The notes under the pieces are model-generated. The model saw only the letters and a list, made by a program, of their open reading frames with translations, made no database searches and was not told the origin of the DNA. DNA of 64,000 nt from Triatoma infestans (lineage: Eukaryota; Arthropoda; Insecta; Hemiptera; Reduviidae): NCBI GenBank assembly GCA_011037195.1, contig JAAEAF010002782.1:36541-100540 (forward strand), written 5' to 3'. How positions within the stretch are numbered: position 1 is the first letter of the stretch; each line of letters begins with the position of its first letter. The translations under genes and the position numbers were made by a program. Shown here piece after piece: positions 41,729-54,400 of this stretch.

Positions 41729-43509
41729 TATCTAAACAAGTAAAGTTATATGTACATAGTAGATTTAAAACTAAACCTAAACTTAAAATCTATTTAAGTA
41801 CTATTTGTTGCGTGTGTAATTGTGTTTCTGTTGCTTTTGTGGGAAGAGTGTTCTGAATAATGGTTCACTAGCAAATTTTGTCTGTTCATTTATTAAGTTT
41901 TGTGTTTTTCGTTTATATATTTCGAGTTGTTCTACTATGTCAAGTCGTCGTCCTTTGTGGCCAGAGTGTATTAGTTTCATCGTGGTCGTTATGTCATCGG
42001 GTTTGTGTTTGTTAGTTTTCAGGTGATTGGCGTTATTTGAGTCAACTTTGTCGTATTTGTATGATCTGATGTGTTCGGTAAATCGTTCCTTGATTTTTCT
42101 GCCGGTCTGCCCCACGTAAATGTTGTCACAGTCCGGGCACTTCAACTCGTAGACCCCACTGTTGTCATACACGTCAGTGAACTCGGTACGAGTGCGGAGT
42201 TTTTTGCCTAATTTGTTGTTTGTCCGGAAGGATGTCTTAATGCCCAGTTTTTTGAAAAAATTTGTGAGTTTGTACGTGTGGCTTCCAATATATGTGAATG
42301 TGGCGAATTTGTCTGCTGTTTTTTTGTCAGTCCTACTTCGGTGGTGTGGTTCGTTTTTGAGGAGTTTATTAACGATGTTTGTATTGTACCCATTGTTTTC
42401 AGCTATTTTGTAGATTGTCTGCAATTCTTGTGTGTGGTTCGCGGGTGTGAGGGGTGTGTATTTAAGTCTGTTTTATTGACAAAGACTATCTAGTCCTACT
42501 TTTATTTGACGAATAAATATGTACAGTCATACTTTTGACCTTTTTCGTATTTTTTTTTTTTTAAAAACTTGTCACCGACAAAATGTTTATTAATTTTTTT
42601 TGAATTCTGTTTTTATCAATAAGGGTACCTGCTTGTTACATTGATTGTAATTTATGATTGTTGAATATTAATGATCATTAGACGGTGATATACAATTATC
42701 TAATCACGATTGATTGGTATGCTGTGTTTTTCACCAACCTAACTAAGTTAAAGGAGCATCATTTATTTATATTTTTGTAATTGTAAATATTTATAAATAA
42801 ATTGTTTCTCTCTAAAAGAAAAAGAGAAATCAAACATTTGAAAAAAAAGAACATATTAAGCAGAATTACGACTTTACAGAGTGTTTACAGACCGGAAGTG
42901 CAAGTCAAAAGTTTTTAAGTTGTTTGGAATTTTCTAGAAAACGGCTACAACGATTTCCCTTAAACTTGAAATGCCTTTTTTCACTTTGATTTGAAATATT
43001 AAAAAAAAAAAAAATTTTTTTTGAGGGTGCCTTTTAGTTTAAATTAAAACTAATGCTGAATGGTCTTGAAACAGAAGGCCATAGTGAATGAACCATAGTG
43101 TTCATTCGGTTATATTTGTATATAACCCTCATCACCTTTTTTTTTTTTGGTGGCCAACCCATCGAAACGTTCCCAACCAAACATTGCATTTTAAAGAGAT
43201 TTTTTTTTTATGAAACTGTATTAATTAGTGCACGAGAAAGTTATAGTTCACACAAGATTCTTTTTTATATTTTCAGCTAAGAGTGTATTAAGAATAGTAA
43301 AGTGAATGGAAAACTCTAAAAATGAATATAATAAGGGGTAAATTGGATGAAATAATTGAAGTGTTAATTAAATTGAAAGAATAGTAAATAAATTTGATGG
43401 ATTTAGATGAAGCTGTAAATCTACAATTACGTTCGCTATTATTTTTGGAAGCTAAAAATGTGGCCTTATAGATATGTACGGACAGGGCTATGATCTGCCC
43501 CATTATCTC

Positions 43510-43540
<31 letters not shown>

Positions 43541-46500
43541 GTGTCTGTGGGAGGGAAACCCTACGCTATCCAAAGCCTCACAAGAATATAGCTACCCCAA
43601 GAAAAACAACAACAAACCGGGTCTAGAACAAAAATCCAGACCCGGATCTAATCCACCGCAGTCCGAATAAATCGGACAATAACCTTAAGCGGAAATAGCC
43701 TAAGCTCTTCCACAGACATCCTATTCCGACTAAAGGTCCAGAACCTAATTTCCTCACAATCCAGGCAAGATGAATGGGTGTTTCTTCCTCTGTCTCACAG
43801 ACTCTACAAAATGGATCCGGTATGAGCCCCATTATTTAGAGATGTCTCCTTAAACCACAATGTCCAGTAAGAGATCCAACCAGATGCCTGAGAGCGCTCC
43901 GTGAAAAAACACATCAACGTCTCACTAATGGCCTTATCCGGACTCCCGATGAGCATTTTGGACTGCCGAAAACCAACTGAGCTCATCCATAAGGATGAAT
44001 GCTGTGAAGCTGTCCATGTCTGGAAGCCTGACAGACATGTGCCAGAAGACATGCCAGCAGCAGGCTCTGGACCAATAAAAAAAGGAAGAGAGGCGCCTAA
44101 TTTGGCAAATATATTCACCTCCTCATTCCCAAAAATCCCCATGTGAACATTCTAACACCAATCTGGAAGTGAAGACATATGAACTCAGCGCCTTCAGCGC
44201 AACCTGCCTGTCCGAGCAGATATAAACACCTTTTAAGTTAGTGTTACGTACCGTCTCATCCAAGACACAACAAAGAATAGCATAAACCTCAGCCTGGAAG
44301 ACTGTGGTCCATTCACCAAGAGATACTGCCAAATTATCTCCGGTCTCAAAATAGACCGTAGCTCCAGACCTACCATCCATTCTGGAACCGTCCGTGTAAC
44401 ACCGGAAGTCAGGAATTAGGTATCACGCTAAACGGACCCAATCTTGACTAATCTTTCCTAGAGGCTAACCTGACATTGTAAGAATGCTCGGAAACAAAAG
44501 TCTTCAACATTCTGTCACAAGAAAAACATGTAACAGGAATCTTCAAAAGCATTTCGCGATGACTGGTAGAGTGACCATATCGCTTACCCTGCCAAAAACC
44601 TGCCTGTTTAATTCTATACCCATTATCTCTTATTAAGAGGATTAATTGTGGTTCTATTCAGGTCAGTCTATTATGACGCAGCAGATACTTTCCTAAACAT
44701 CACAATAAGTTTATAAAATTGCGAATCTTTTTAAAGAATTCGGAAAGTTAAAATAAAAAGGCAAATAATTATATTACATTCATAGTAACATCTACCTCAG
44801 TGATCAATTAGAGGTGATATTCTATTTACATAATTATATTCTTTAAATAATTGTACTATGATAAGTTCGACGGAAAAAGAAAGAACTTTAAAAATTATGT
44901 TAAAAAAGAATTTACATAGATTATGTAAATTTGTTTGAAATATTATATGGACTTGAAAGTAATATAGATCAAGAAATTTAAAAATAGAAAAAAAAAAAAA
45001 AAACCGTTCCTTCCTTTCTGCTTATTTATTTAAAAAACTTTATAATTAGTTTTTATATTCCATTAGAGAAAAAGTAAAAAGATTATCAATGCGAGAGAGA
45101 GAGAGAGAAAAGAAGAGAAATCAATTAATTGTCAACATATTTATTTATTATATTTTCGAGTTGGCTCTTGATGGATTACGAGACTAACTGAATCAACATA
45201 ACTCGAAGATAAAACTTTGTTATTGAGGTTCAAAGACAAAAACTATACAAATCATATCGGTTGAATTCTTTCTTTCTTTCTGGGGCGCTACAGTCCTAAA
45301 AGGACCTGGGCCTCCTCAACCAGTTTCCTCCATTCCTCTCGATCATGGGCTCTCAATCGCCATCTACGCACGCCCATGCTCCACAGGTCCGCCTCCAGAT
45401 CATCGAGCCACCTCATACGAGGCCTCCCTCAATGACGTCGACCCCCGGAAATGTCATAAAGCATCCTTCTGGGCAAGCCGGTCCATCCGCTCCACATGAC
45501 CCAACCACCTAAGGCGTCCTTGCTTAATGAAGACTACAAGGTCCGGATCTTGGTATAGATTTTCCAACTCTACATTCGACCTAATCCTCCACCGATCTCG
45601 CTCCTTCACTGTCCCGTATATCTTTCTAAGTATCTTCCTCTCCCAGACATTCAGAGCTCGCTCATCTTCCCTTGTCTCACTTGCGTAAGTAACTACTGGT
45701 CTTATCACCGTCTTATATACCAGTAGCTTTGCATGTGTAGATAACGCTTTAAAGCGCAACATATTGTGAATCGCGAAATAACATCTAGTGCTTGCCGCGA
45801 TTCTCGCCTTAATGTCAGAGCTAACGTCATTCTGCTCGGTAACAACCGCTCCTAAATATTTAAAGCCTTTTACCCTCCAAATTTATAGTTCATCATCTCG
45901 ATGAAATCTTTTTCGTTGCCCGGGTTTCTTGCGGTTTTCATGTATATTGCCTTATTCGGATTTATTTGTAAACCGAGCTTCTTTGCCGCTTCTTCAAAAG
46001 CTCCTGAAAAGCTTCAGCTAAGGCATTCATAGTGCGCGCCGTTATAACCAGATCATCGGCATAAGCCATGTGCTGAGTGAGACGATTGTAAATAGTCCCA
46101 TGTGGGTTTGTGCGAATGGCACTTATTGCTAGTTCTAGGGCCATATTAAATAGAGTGGGTGAAAGAGGATCCCGTGTCTAAGGCCTGAGTTTACTTCAAA
46201 CTCCTCGGACAGTTTTCCCTGAATCTTTATACGGCATCTGGTGCTTTCTAGAATCATTCTGGAGAGTCTAATTAATTTCTCCGGTATTCCCAAGAATCGA
46301 CGTCCCATCCAGAGTCTATTTCTGTCCACACGTCTGAAGTCTACAAACAGGTGGCGTAGAGTGACGTTGAACTCCCATGTCTTTTCCAACATTTCTCTTA
46401 TGGAGAATATGTGATCAGTTATGGATCGTTCGCGTCTGAACCCACATTGATAATCCCCGACTTCTCTTTCCATCCAAGCAGTAATTCTTTTCGCCAGCAG

Positions 46501-48395
46501 TATGGATAAAACCTTATAGCTGGTACCAAGCAAAGCAATTCCACGGTAGTTTTCACACTTTAGTTTGTCACCTTTTTTGTGGATTGGACATATGATTGCC
46601 ACTCTCCAATCTTGAGGCATTCTTTCGTTAGTCCATATGTCCCATAGTAGCTGATATAGTTGTTCGATAAATTCTTCAGCACTGGCCTTTATCAGCTCTG
46701 CTTGTATTTCGTCGAGACCAGGAGATTTATTATTTTTCAGAGTCATAAGAGCTTCCAAAATGTCTTCAGGTCGACCTTTCAGTCGTCTCTTTCAGGCGGA
46801 ACTTGCTCTGCAGAGCCATCACTTGCGCTGGACAGATATTGCAATCGTATTTGGTCAGCCCCTTCATTTCTAAAAGGGTTGAGTATGGAGCTAAAATGCT
46901 GAACCCATCGCTTCATTATGGATTGATCATCCATTAGAAGAACGCCTTCTCTGTCTAAAAGCGAATTCATTCTCGGCTTAAAACCCTTCTTCAAATCCTT
47001 AACTCCTTTATGGAACTTTCGACTCTGGCCGGATTGAAAATCTTGCTGTAACTTCTTTAAATATTCCATCTTTTCTTTTCTCTTCTTTTTTCTACACATC
47101 AACTTAGCTTCCCTCCGCTTTACTCTAAACTCCTCTACCGTTGCCCTTGTTCTTTGTAACATTTTCAGTCTCGCCTTTTTTCTTTCCTCCACGGCTTCTC
47201 TGCACTCATCATCAAACCAAACATTTCTCCCTGTTTTCTGCTTTCTCCTAGGACTTCCTTAGCGCACGATATCAAAACTTCACGCATTCTCATCCATCTG
47301 GTCTCCATATCTGCTTCCTCACCATTATGTGACTGTTGGCCTTGTAAGCTTTTTCTCACTTCTTTATATCTTCCTTTCAGCTTATCTAGTAGGAATGTTG
47401 TAACTTTCTCAGACCCTCCACATGTGCTTACCGCTATTTTTTGTCGGTATTTGACTTCCACTAAGAAATGATCTGAATCACAGTCTGCACCCCTAAAACT
47501 CCGCACAGCCATGACATCTGTTACATATCTCCCATCTATCAGCACGTGATCAATCTGGTTGCGAATGTTCCCATCTGGTGATACCCATGTCTGTTTATGT
47601 ATGTTTTTGTGCGGGAATTGTGTGCTACTAATTACCAATCCTTGGGACATCGCAAAGTCTACCAATCTTGTTCCATTAAAATTGCTGACATCATGGAGAC
47701 CGTGTGCCCCTATTGTAGGTCTAAAGCTCTCTTCCTTGCCTATTTTTGCGTTCAGGTCTCCTAGAATCATTCTAACATCATTTTTTGGCAAGTCCTCATA
47801 AGCCTGATCCAGGGCATCATAGAATCTGTCTTTAATCTCGTCTTCTTTGTCCTCACTAGGCGCGTGCACACTTAATAGGGATATATTGAAAAATGTTCCC
47901 CTTAACCTTATCATGCAGATCCGTTCATTAATAAGTTTATATTTCTATAAAGCATGTTTCATGGTCTTCTTTATCAAAAAACCCAAATATATTCTCAGAG
48001 TGCCCGCTATTGACGAGAATGTAATTATTTAGTTCGACCATGGAAGTATCCCGCTGTATCCACTTTATACCTTCTTAATTCTGATTCTACCTGTCGGCTC
48101 AAACCTGGTTGAAATATGCTCCTCAAATTCCATGTTGCCAGAAATAAGTGTTGTCCTTTATCGCGCCTTGGCCGTTTTATTTGATCAGTCCGGGTTTTTC
48201 CTTGCTGTTGAGTCTTCGCAACAAGTTGTTTTTTTATGGAGGTGGGTTGTCAGCTCCCCGTCCAACCCCCCTCTCTTTGGAGGGCCTAGGATATATAGAT
48301 TTACTCCTTGGTCATAAGACCTCATAATAGGGACAGATTAGGGAAGGTAGCCCTATGGTGTGTACTGTACTGCCTTAGTGTATGTGTGTAGAGTA

Positions 48396-48438
<43 letters not shown>

Positions 48439-51400
48439 ATATGTGAAAATGAGTACTGTGCTGTTAATATGTATGTGCATGGTGTAGTGAGCTGTGGTAA
48501 CCCGTGGGGGCGCTGCTCCCCAAGTGACTACATGCAATAGTCACCCCTTGCGGGGGTATCAGTTGAATTAGGGAAGGGTTTAGTTCAGTGGTAGAGCGCT
48601 GGACTTGCACAGGTATGGCCTGGATTCGTGTCCGGCTGGATTGATCTTAAATTTTCTCTTCCTAACAGATTCTACTCTGAACTCAACTGACCTATGAAAG
48701 ACAGTGTTGTCCTTAAACGAGAGAACACTGTCCGGTAATTCTTTTCGCCATAGATGCCATAGACCACAGATGTTGGATATTCCTCTAAAAATAATGTCGG
48801 TTGAAACTTAGGTTTTGGAATTTGGTGCGGTATACCCAGACATGCGGGAATAGAGGGCAATGAGAGGGCGGATCGGTTGGCTGGAGAGGGAGCCAGCTAG
48901 CCCTTACTGTCACTAAGAGGTTCTGTGATAGATTAGACTTTAAGAGACGAGAGTTTTGGAGAAATGCTGGGAGGACATGCAGAGGTGCCTCCAGGCTAAA
49001 AGATTTATCAAGGGAACTAAATAGGGCGTTTCAGACTACCTCCTGTCCATTAGTATGATAGGACTGAGGACTTTGGTGGATATAGTGACTGGACACAAAT
49101 AGGTGTCTGGTCATTTGCATAAGATAGGGAGCACGTCTAATCCCATATGTCAGTGAAGATGGAGTTAGGGAAACGGTGTATCTCTATTTATTTTAGTGTC
49201 CCCGTTTCGCTGGACTAGGTTTCGCGTATTTGGGAGGGCATCAGTCTCGCAAGATTGCCTCGGAGGGTTGGAGCTGAAAGATATTTTAGGATACTTTAGA
49301 CAAACCGATTGACTACCGAGGAGATTAATTAGGTGGATAAATTGGGGGGGATAAGCCCCATATGCTTAGGTCCCGCGCCATAGGCACTCAGTTGTATAAT
49401 AATATTAATGAGCGGGGTACTTCAAACCTTGCCCTTGTGCGATTATTATCTTTTTGCATCATTCTCTTATTCTTAGTTTAAAGAAGTCTTGGATCGTGTT
49501 AAATTTTCGGAATCGAGTTTTTATAGGAAATACATCCTTTGTGTGTGTGTGTTTTGTGAATAAAATATCTAAAACCAAAATATCGCAAGAAGCTTAAACT
49601 TGATGTTCCGTTAGATAATACTACCCACATTTCAGGTCAAAATCAATCAACTAGAAATGCTATTGTTAACGAATGGTTTTTTTTTTTTTTTCTCGAAAAC
49701 ACCTTCAACGATTTACTTTTTAAATATGTGGTTGGGTCCCCAGCATTGCGCTAATTGCGCTATCTATGATTTTATCCGTCATATCATGCTACATTTTGTT
49801 AGTTCCGACTGGATTCGGATTTTCATCCATCGTCAGAGTAAGGTTTGCAATCAGTTCGTGTAGAGAGATGACTTAACGTATATTTTTATATCACAAACGA
49901 CACTGGTTGAATTAGACTATATAATGACGTGCAGATTTTTGACTCAACTTAGTATTTCTGTTGTTTTTTTCGAATAACAAGTATTTAACGCTTTTTTATG
50001 AAGATCATTTTTATTTTTTTTATTCCTGCACCGATATTTGATTTTTTTTTCTTCACTAAAAGAATTTAATAATTATGTGTTCTAATATATAGTGGTCCAT
50101 ATGTGTGTTCCTAGAAAGATAGCCGGAGAACGATTATTATTGGTGAAAATGATGGAATATCTTCTTCAGTCAGTGATATTTAAATAGGAAAGTAATATCC
50201 AACATAAAGTTGGTGGTAGTAAAAGGGCAAACCCAGGATGGTTTACACTGGCGATGATAAAGAAGAGAGAAGTTGTGGATAAAATGTATGCAGCAATAGT
50301 GTGTAGCAATAGTAGGTAGAGGTTGCAGTATCGTCTCAAATATTAATATCTTTCTACATCCCACTGAGTCACATCTAGAAATCTAGACGATAAAACTTTA
50401 TTTTATCATTGATATCGTTTATTAAAATTTTCAGTTTACCTTTAATATTTTATTTCACCATTTCACTCCATTATTGGATGTGCTATCTTCATTTATGTAC
50501 TGTCTGCTGTACACGTCAACCAGAAGACCTACTTTCAATTAATACCTTAAATATTGTAACATTTTTCCCTCTAAACTAGCTACTGTGCAACTAGTTTAAG
50601 TGGGTTCGTAAAGATAAAATACTCTAAACTTCAATAAAGAAAACACCAATTTATTGTTATACACAATAAATTACAAAATACAACACTTAATAATAATTAC
50701 TTCACAGTTTAAACCACAAAAGTTCACTTTGTAAACTTTTCACAAACTAGTGACTTCGTTTGTAACTAGAAAACACTCTCAACTCTCTGTGGTCCCACTA
50801 TTTATACCGGTGGGGAATCTTCTAGAACTTCCTTGATTCCTCTAGAGAGAACTAGAGCGCCGCCAGCGCTTCCAGCGGCCACCAGGAGAACCTTACGTAC
50901 CTGCCTTCTCTCCTAGATGGCACCACTGGCTGCGTTACAATATGTTCAAAGTATTTTATTGTTACATCAGTAATGTTTTTATTTTCTCTTACAACTGTAA
51001 GAGAAAGTATTGCATAGATTTTTTCCAAATTGTGTTTGTACCACTGGAATTATTATTTTGAAGATGAAAATGTGGGTTTTCTGGAAAATGGAGTATGTGT
51101 GTAATGGGATCCTCGAATCATTAAATATTCGAATCGATTAAAGATTCGTGGAGAGAAGAATGAATCAGTTATTCCCCACCTAGGGCAGACTAGGAAGGAA
51201 TAGTTCGATTCCTATAAATAGAGCAGCACAGTAATCATAAAATTAATTGGACAATCTAAACTTAATAAAATGACTTTTTTGAGGGAAGCATACACTGCCC
51301 TCCCCCCCACTCAAAACTTCTTTAAATGAACTTTCTCGTGAAAATAGTTTCAAAAAAACTGATAGGTCTCTGTATTCATAGCTACTGTAAAAAAAAATGA

Positions 51401-54400
51401 AAGAAATCCGTCGGTTTTTTTATGGAGAAAAACGCCGAAAACTGAGAAAACTGTTCAACCGTAGAAGGGACCCAGACAGATCGAGGCGAACGATTTCTTG
51501 CGCTCTCAGTTCTACGCAATCGTTTTTCCACAGTTACAGAGCTGAGGGATAACTTATTACAAGTTAGGGGAAAATCATCGTGAGCTTTCTGAAACTGTTC
51601 AGTAAATACCCATTTTCGGTCAACCGATTTTCTTGAAACTTGGAATTCTAGCAACAAACCCCACCTCTCCACGAAAAGCTGCATTAAATGAATTTTCCCA
51701 GAGAAATGTTTCAACTAAAAGTTATAACTTTTTTGTATGTAAAGTTTAAAGGAAATCATTTTTGAGTCATTTTTAAGAAAATTGTAAAAAACATTCAGTT
51801 TTGGTAGTTCCGGTTGAAGAATTTTGAAGATAACTTCTGCCAGATCCTAAGGTGATACCTAAACGGTATATCAAGTTTGAACTTATTGCGATTTTTCGTT
51901 TTTTGAGCTATGCTGTTCAAATACATACAAACAGACATACCATTTTCTAAAAACCACTTTTTTGGACTCAGGGGACCTCAAAACGTGTATTTCCAGTGAA
52001 AACTGGATATCGAAAATTTGACACGATTACAATACTTCCTCTTACTAGGAGTAAGAGATGTGTGCATTCCATAGAAGTTCGGGGAGGAGACAATAGTTTC
52101 TACGGAGGCTGTTAAAAATACTTGGGAGTGACGATTGACACCAAGTTAACCTTTGGTAAGCATATTCAGAGGGCCGCGGAAAAAGCGTCTATAAGCGTGG
52201 GAAGGTTAAGTAGGCTGATGAGCAACGTCGGGGGACCTAGGGCCCATACCAGCAAAGTTTTGATGGGTGTTGCACACTCAGTATTGCTGTATGGGGCAGA
52301 AGTTTGGGCGGACGTACAAGAACAGAGAAACGTACAGAAAAAGATGGCGCGGGTGCAGAGGCTCGGTGCTCTCCAGATAGCCTCTGCATACCGAACTGTT
52401 TTGGTCATACTGAACTGGTTTGTTCCGTATGTAATGGTCATTCCCATTACATTTCTCGCCTGCGAAAGGAAGAGAATCTTCGGGAGAAGGAGGGAAGTGG
52501 ACAAAGCAGCAGTCGCTCGAGAGGAGCGGCTACGTACTATGTCGGAATGGCAGACTGATGGTTGGAGGAGACTAGAGGAAGGTGGACGGCGGAGTTATTC
52601 TCGGTCGTGAGTAGCTTGGTCTTTCAGTGAGGTAGATTACTATCTCACCCAGTTCCTCACTGGCCACGGCTACTTCCGAGATTATCTGCGGAATATGGGT
52701 AAGAGGCTGGGTGGGAACTGCCTCCATTGTACAGAGATGAGGGACAATGCCGATCACACCTTTTTTAGGAGTGAAATGTGGGGTCGTCTTAGAAGGGATT
52801 TGGAGGGGAGCGTCGGCCTGTGGGCTCCTGACCGATTCCAAAGTATAGTTCTCACAAGCAGAGCGGTAACTACTTTTGCCAGAAAAGTTTTAATATGTAA
52901 AAAAAGGGAGTTGGATGAGGAGGATGTGAATCCCTAATTAGGGTCAGGTTGGGGGGCCTAGCCTGATGTAATACTGCACAAGTGAATCCAGGCTAGGTCC
53001 GGTGATGAAAAGGGGGTGTTTTAGCCGGTAGGCCATTTTGTTGGGAATTCGCCACTTTGTGCGTAAAAAGCATTTCACCTCCTCATAAAAAAAAAAAAGT
53101 AATCTAGGAGGAGTAAGAGAAAGTAATAAAATTAAGATTTTATAAAATATTTTTTCTTATTTCAAAAATATGCAAAATTATTAAAGTAATACTGAACTGA
53201 AATCAATAATTCTATTAGCAACCGCATTGAGGTGCCACATTTGATATTTTTAAAGTGCACGTCAACTATGCATCACATCTCACTTGTCACGCTTTCTACA
53301 ATTTATTGGCGGGAATGAGCTTCAAATTCGAAAGCGCATCTTCCACCTAGAAGCTGTAGTAGAAATTGAATAAAAGCTGGCCATCTGAGAGCTTAATAAT
53401 CAGTCGCCGTCAGTTTACCTTTTATGAATTAACAAGTGACAAGCTTAGAAGTTATTAATTATCTATTAAGTCTGTACCCTTGATGTATTAGAATTATTAA
53501 GTCCGTTAAATAAAGATTGGTTTGTTTATATGTCTTGTAATATTAACTCATATTTATATATACTCTACTTTGCATGACGAAGGAACAATGCGTATGCGAC
53601 CCGTTTTACGTGCTTTTAATTTCTAAAAAACGCCAATAGATAGTACAAATTTGCATCTCTTGTCAATCCCCCCCCCCCTTCCTTAAATATTATACTTAGA
53701 ATTAAAGTTCTTAGTTTTTCTCCTACAGAAGGAAGCGTCAGTACGCGGCAAGGTTTCTTACGCTATGAATTACATTAGTAAAAAAGTTGTAGTTTGGTAA
53801 AAAACTATATTCGCCCGCTATTTCACATCGGCTTGCCATGTGCACTGTTGTTAATTTCTCAGTGAGAGAAATGAAATCTTCGCCCGCTAAGGAGACAGGT
53901 TTTGTGAACAAGGTAACTTCCAACTTCCTTTGCGTATACCTTTGACCTATCCTTAACTTATTTTGCCTAGAGTCACATCCAGACCAATTGAGAACAAGAC
54001 GATAAAATAGGTAAGCCAATTTATACCACTTACGCATATATGCATATATTTTATTATAAAGAATACAATCCACTTTAACCGTAATCAATAGGCTTAGGTT
54101 TGTAATTACCCTTAACTTAAAGGTAGCGCTGAACTTTTCGTTCGTACTAGGACGATTAAAACATTTTGTTTGGTCTATAGGGCCAAGTGAATGCACGCAA
54201 CAAAGATATTTATCACCTTTATTGCTTTAAAATTGGCAATTATCTATTGTTATCTAAATTGAAGGCAATTATTTCAATAAAAACCAAAAATAAACCAACC
54301 ATAAAATAATAAATTCACAATTTTCATCTAAATATGATTTCGTACATAATATAAAATAGTATTTTAAAAACTACATACATTACACTATTTTGGGGTTAAT

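Larger units (their letters stand above)
45262..48340 (-). mobile_element. RTE-like non-LTR retrotransposon, near full length, broken
   Basis: Runs from a 5' end near 48330 to a (CTTT)n (minus: AAAG) tail at 45266-45282. It contains apurinic endonuclease, reverse transcriptase and the short C-terminal domain in order, in several frames. The 5' leader includes [12 protein letters not shown] (about 48100), the start of the endonuclease. No clear target duplication was identified. Confidence 0.82.
51290..53125 (-). repeat. Rep-A copy 9, split by a non-LTR insertion
   Basis: Inverted. Sub-repeats run at 51290-52057. The terminal hairpin is interrupted at 52058 and its outer half resumes at 53104-53125 (GGAGTAAGAGAAAGTAATAAAA). 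Confidence 0.8.
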
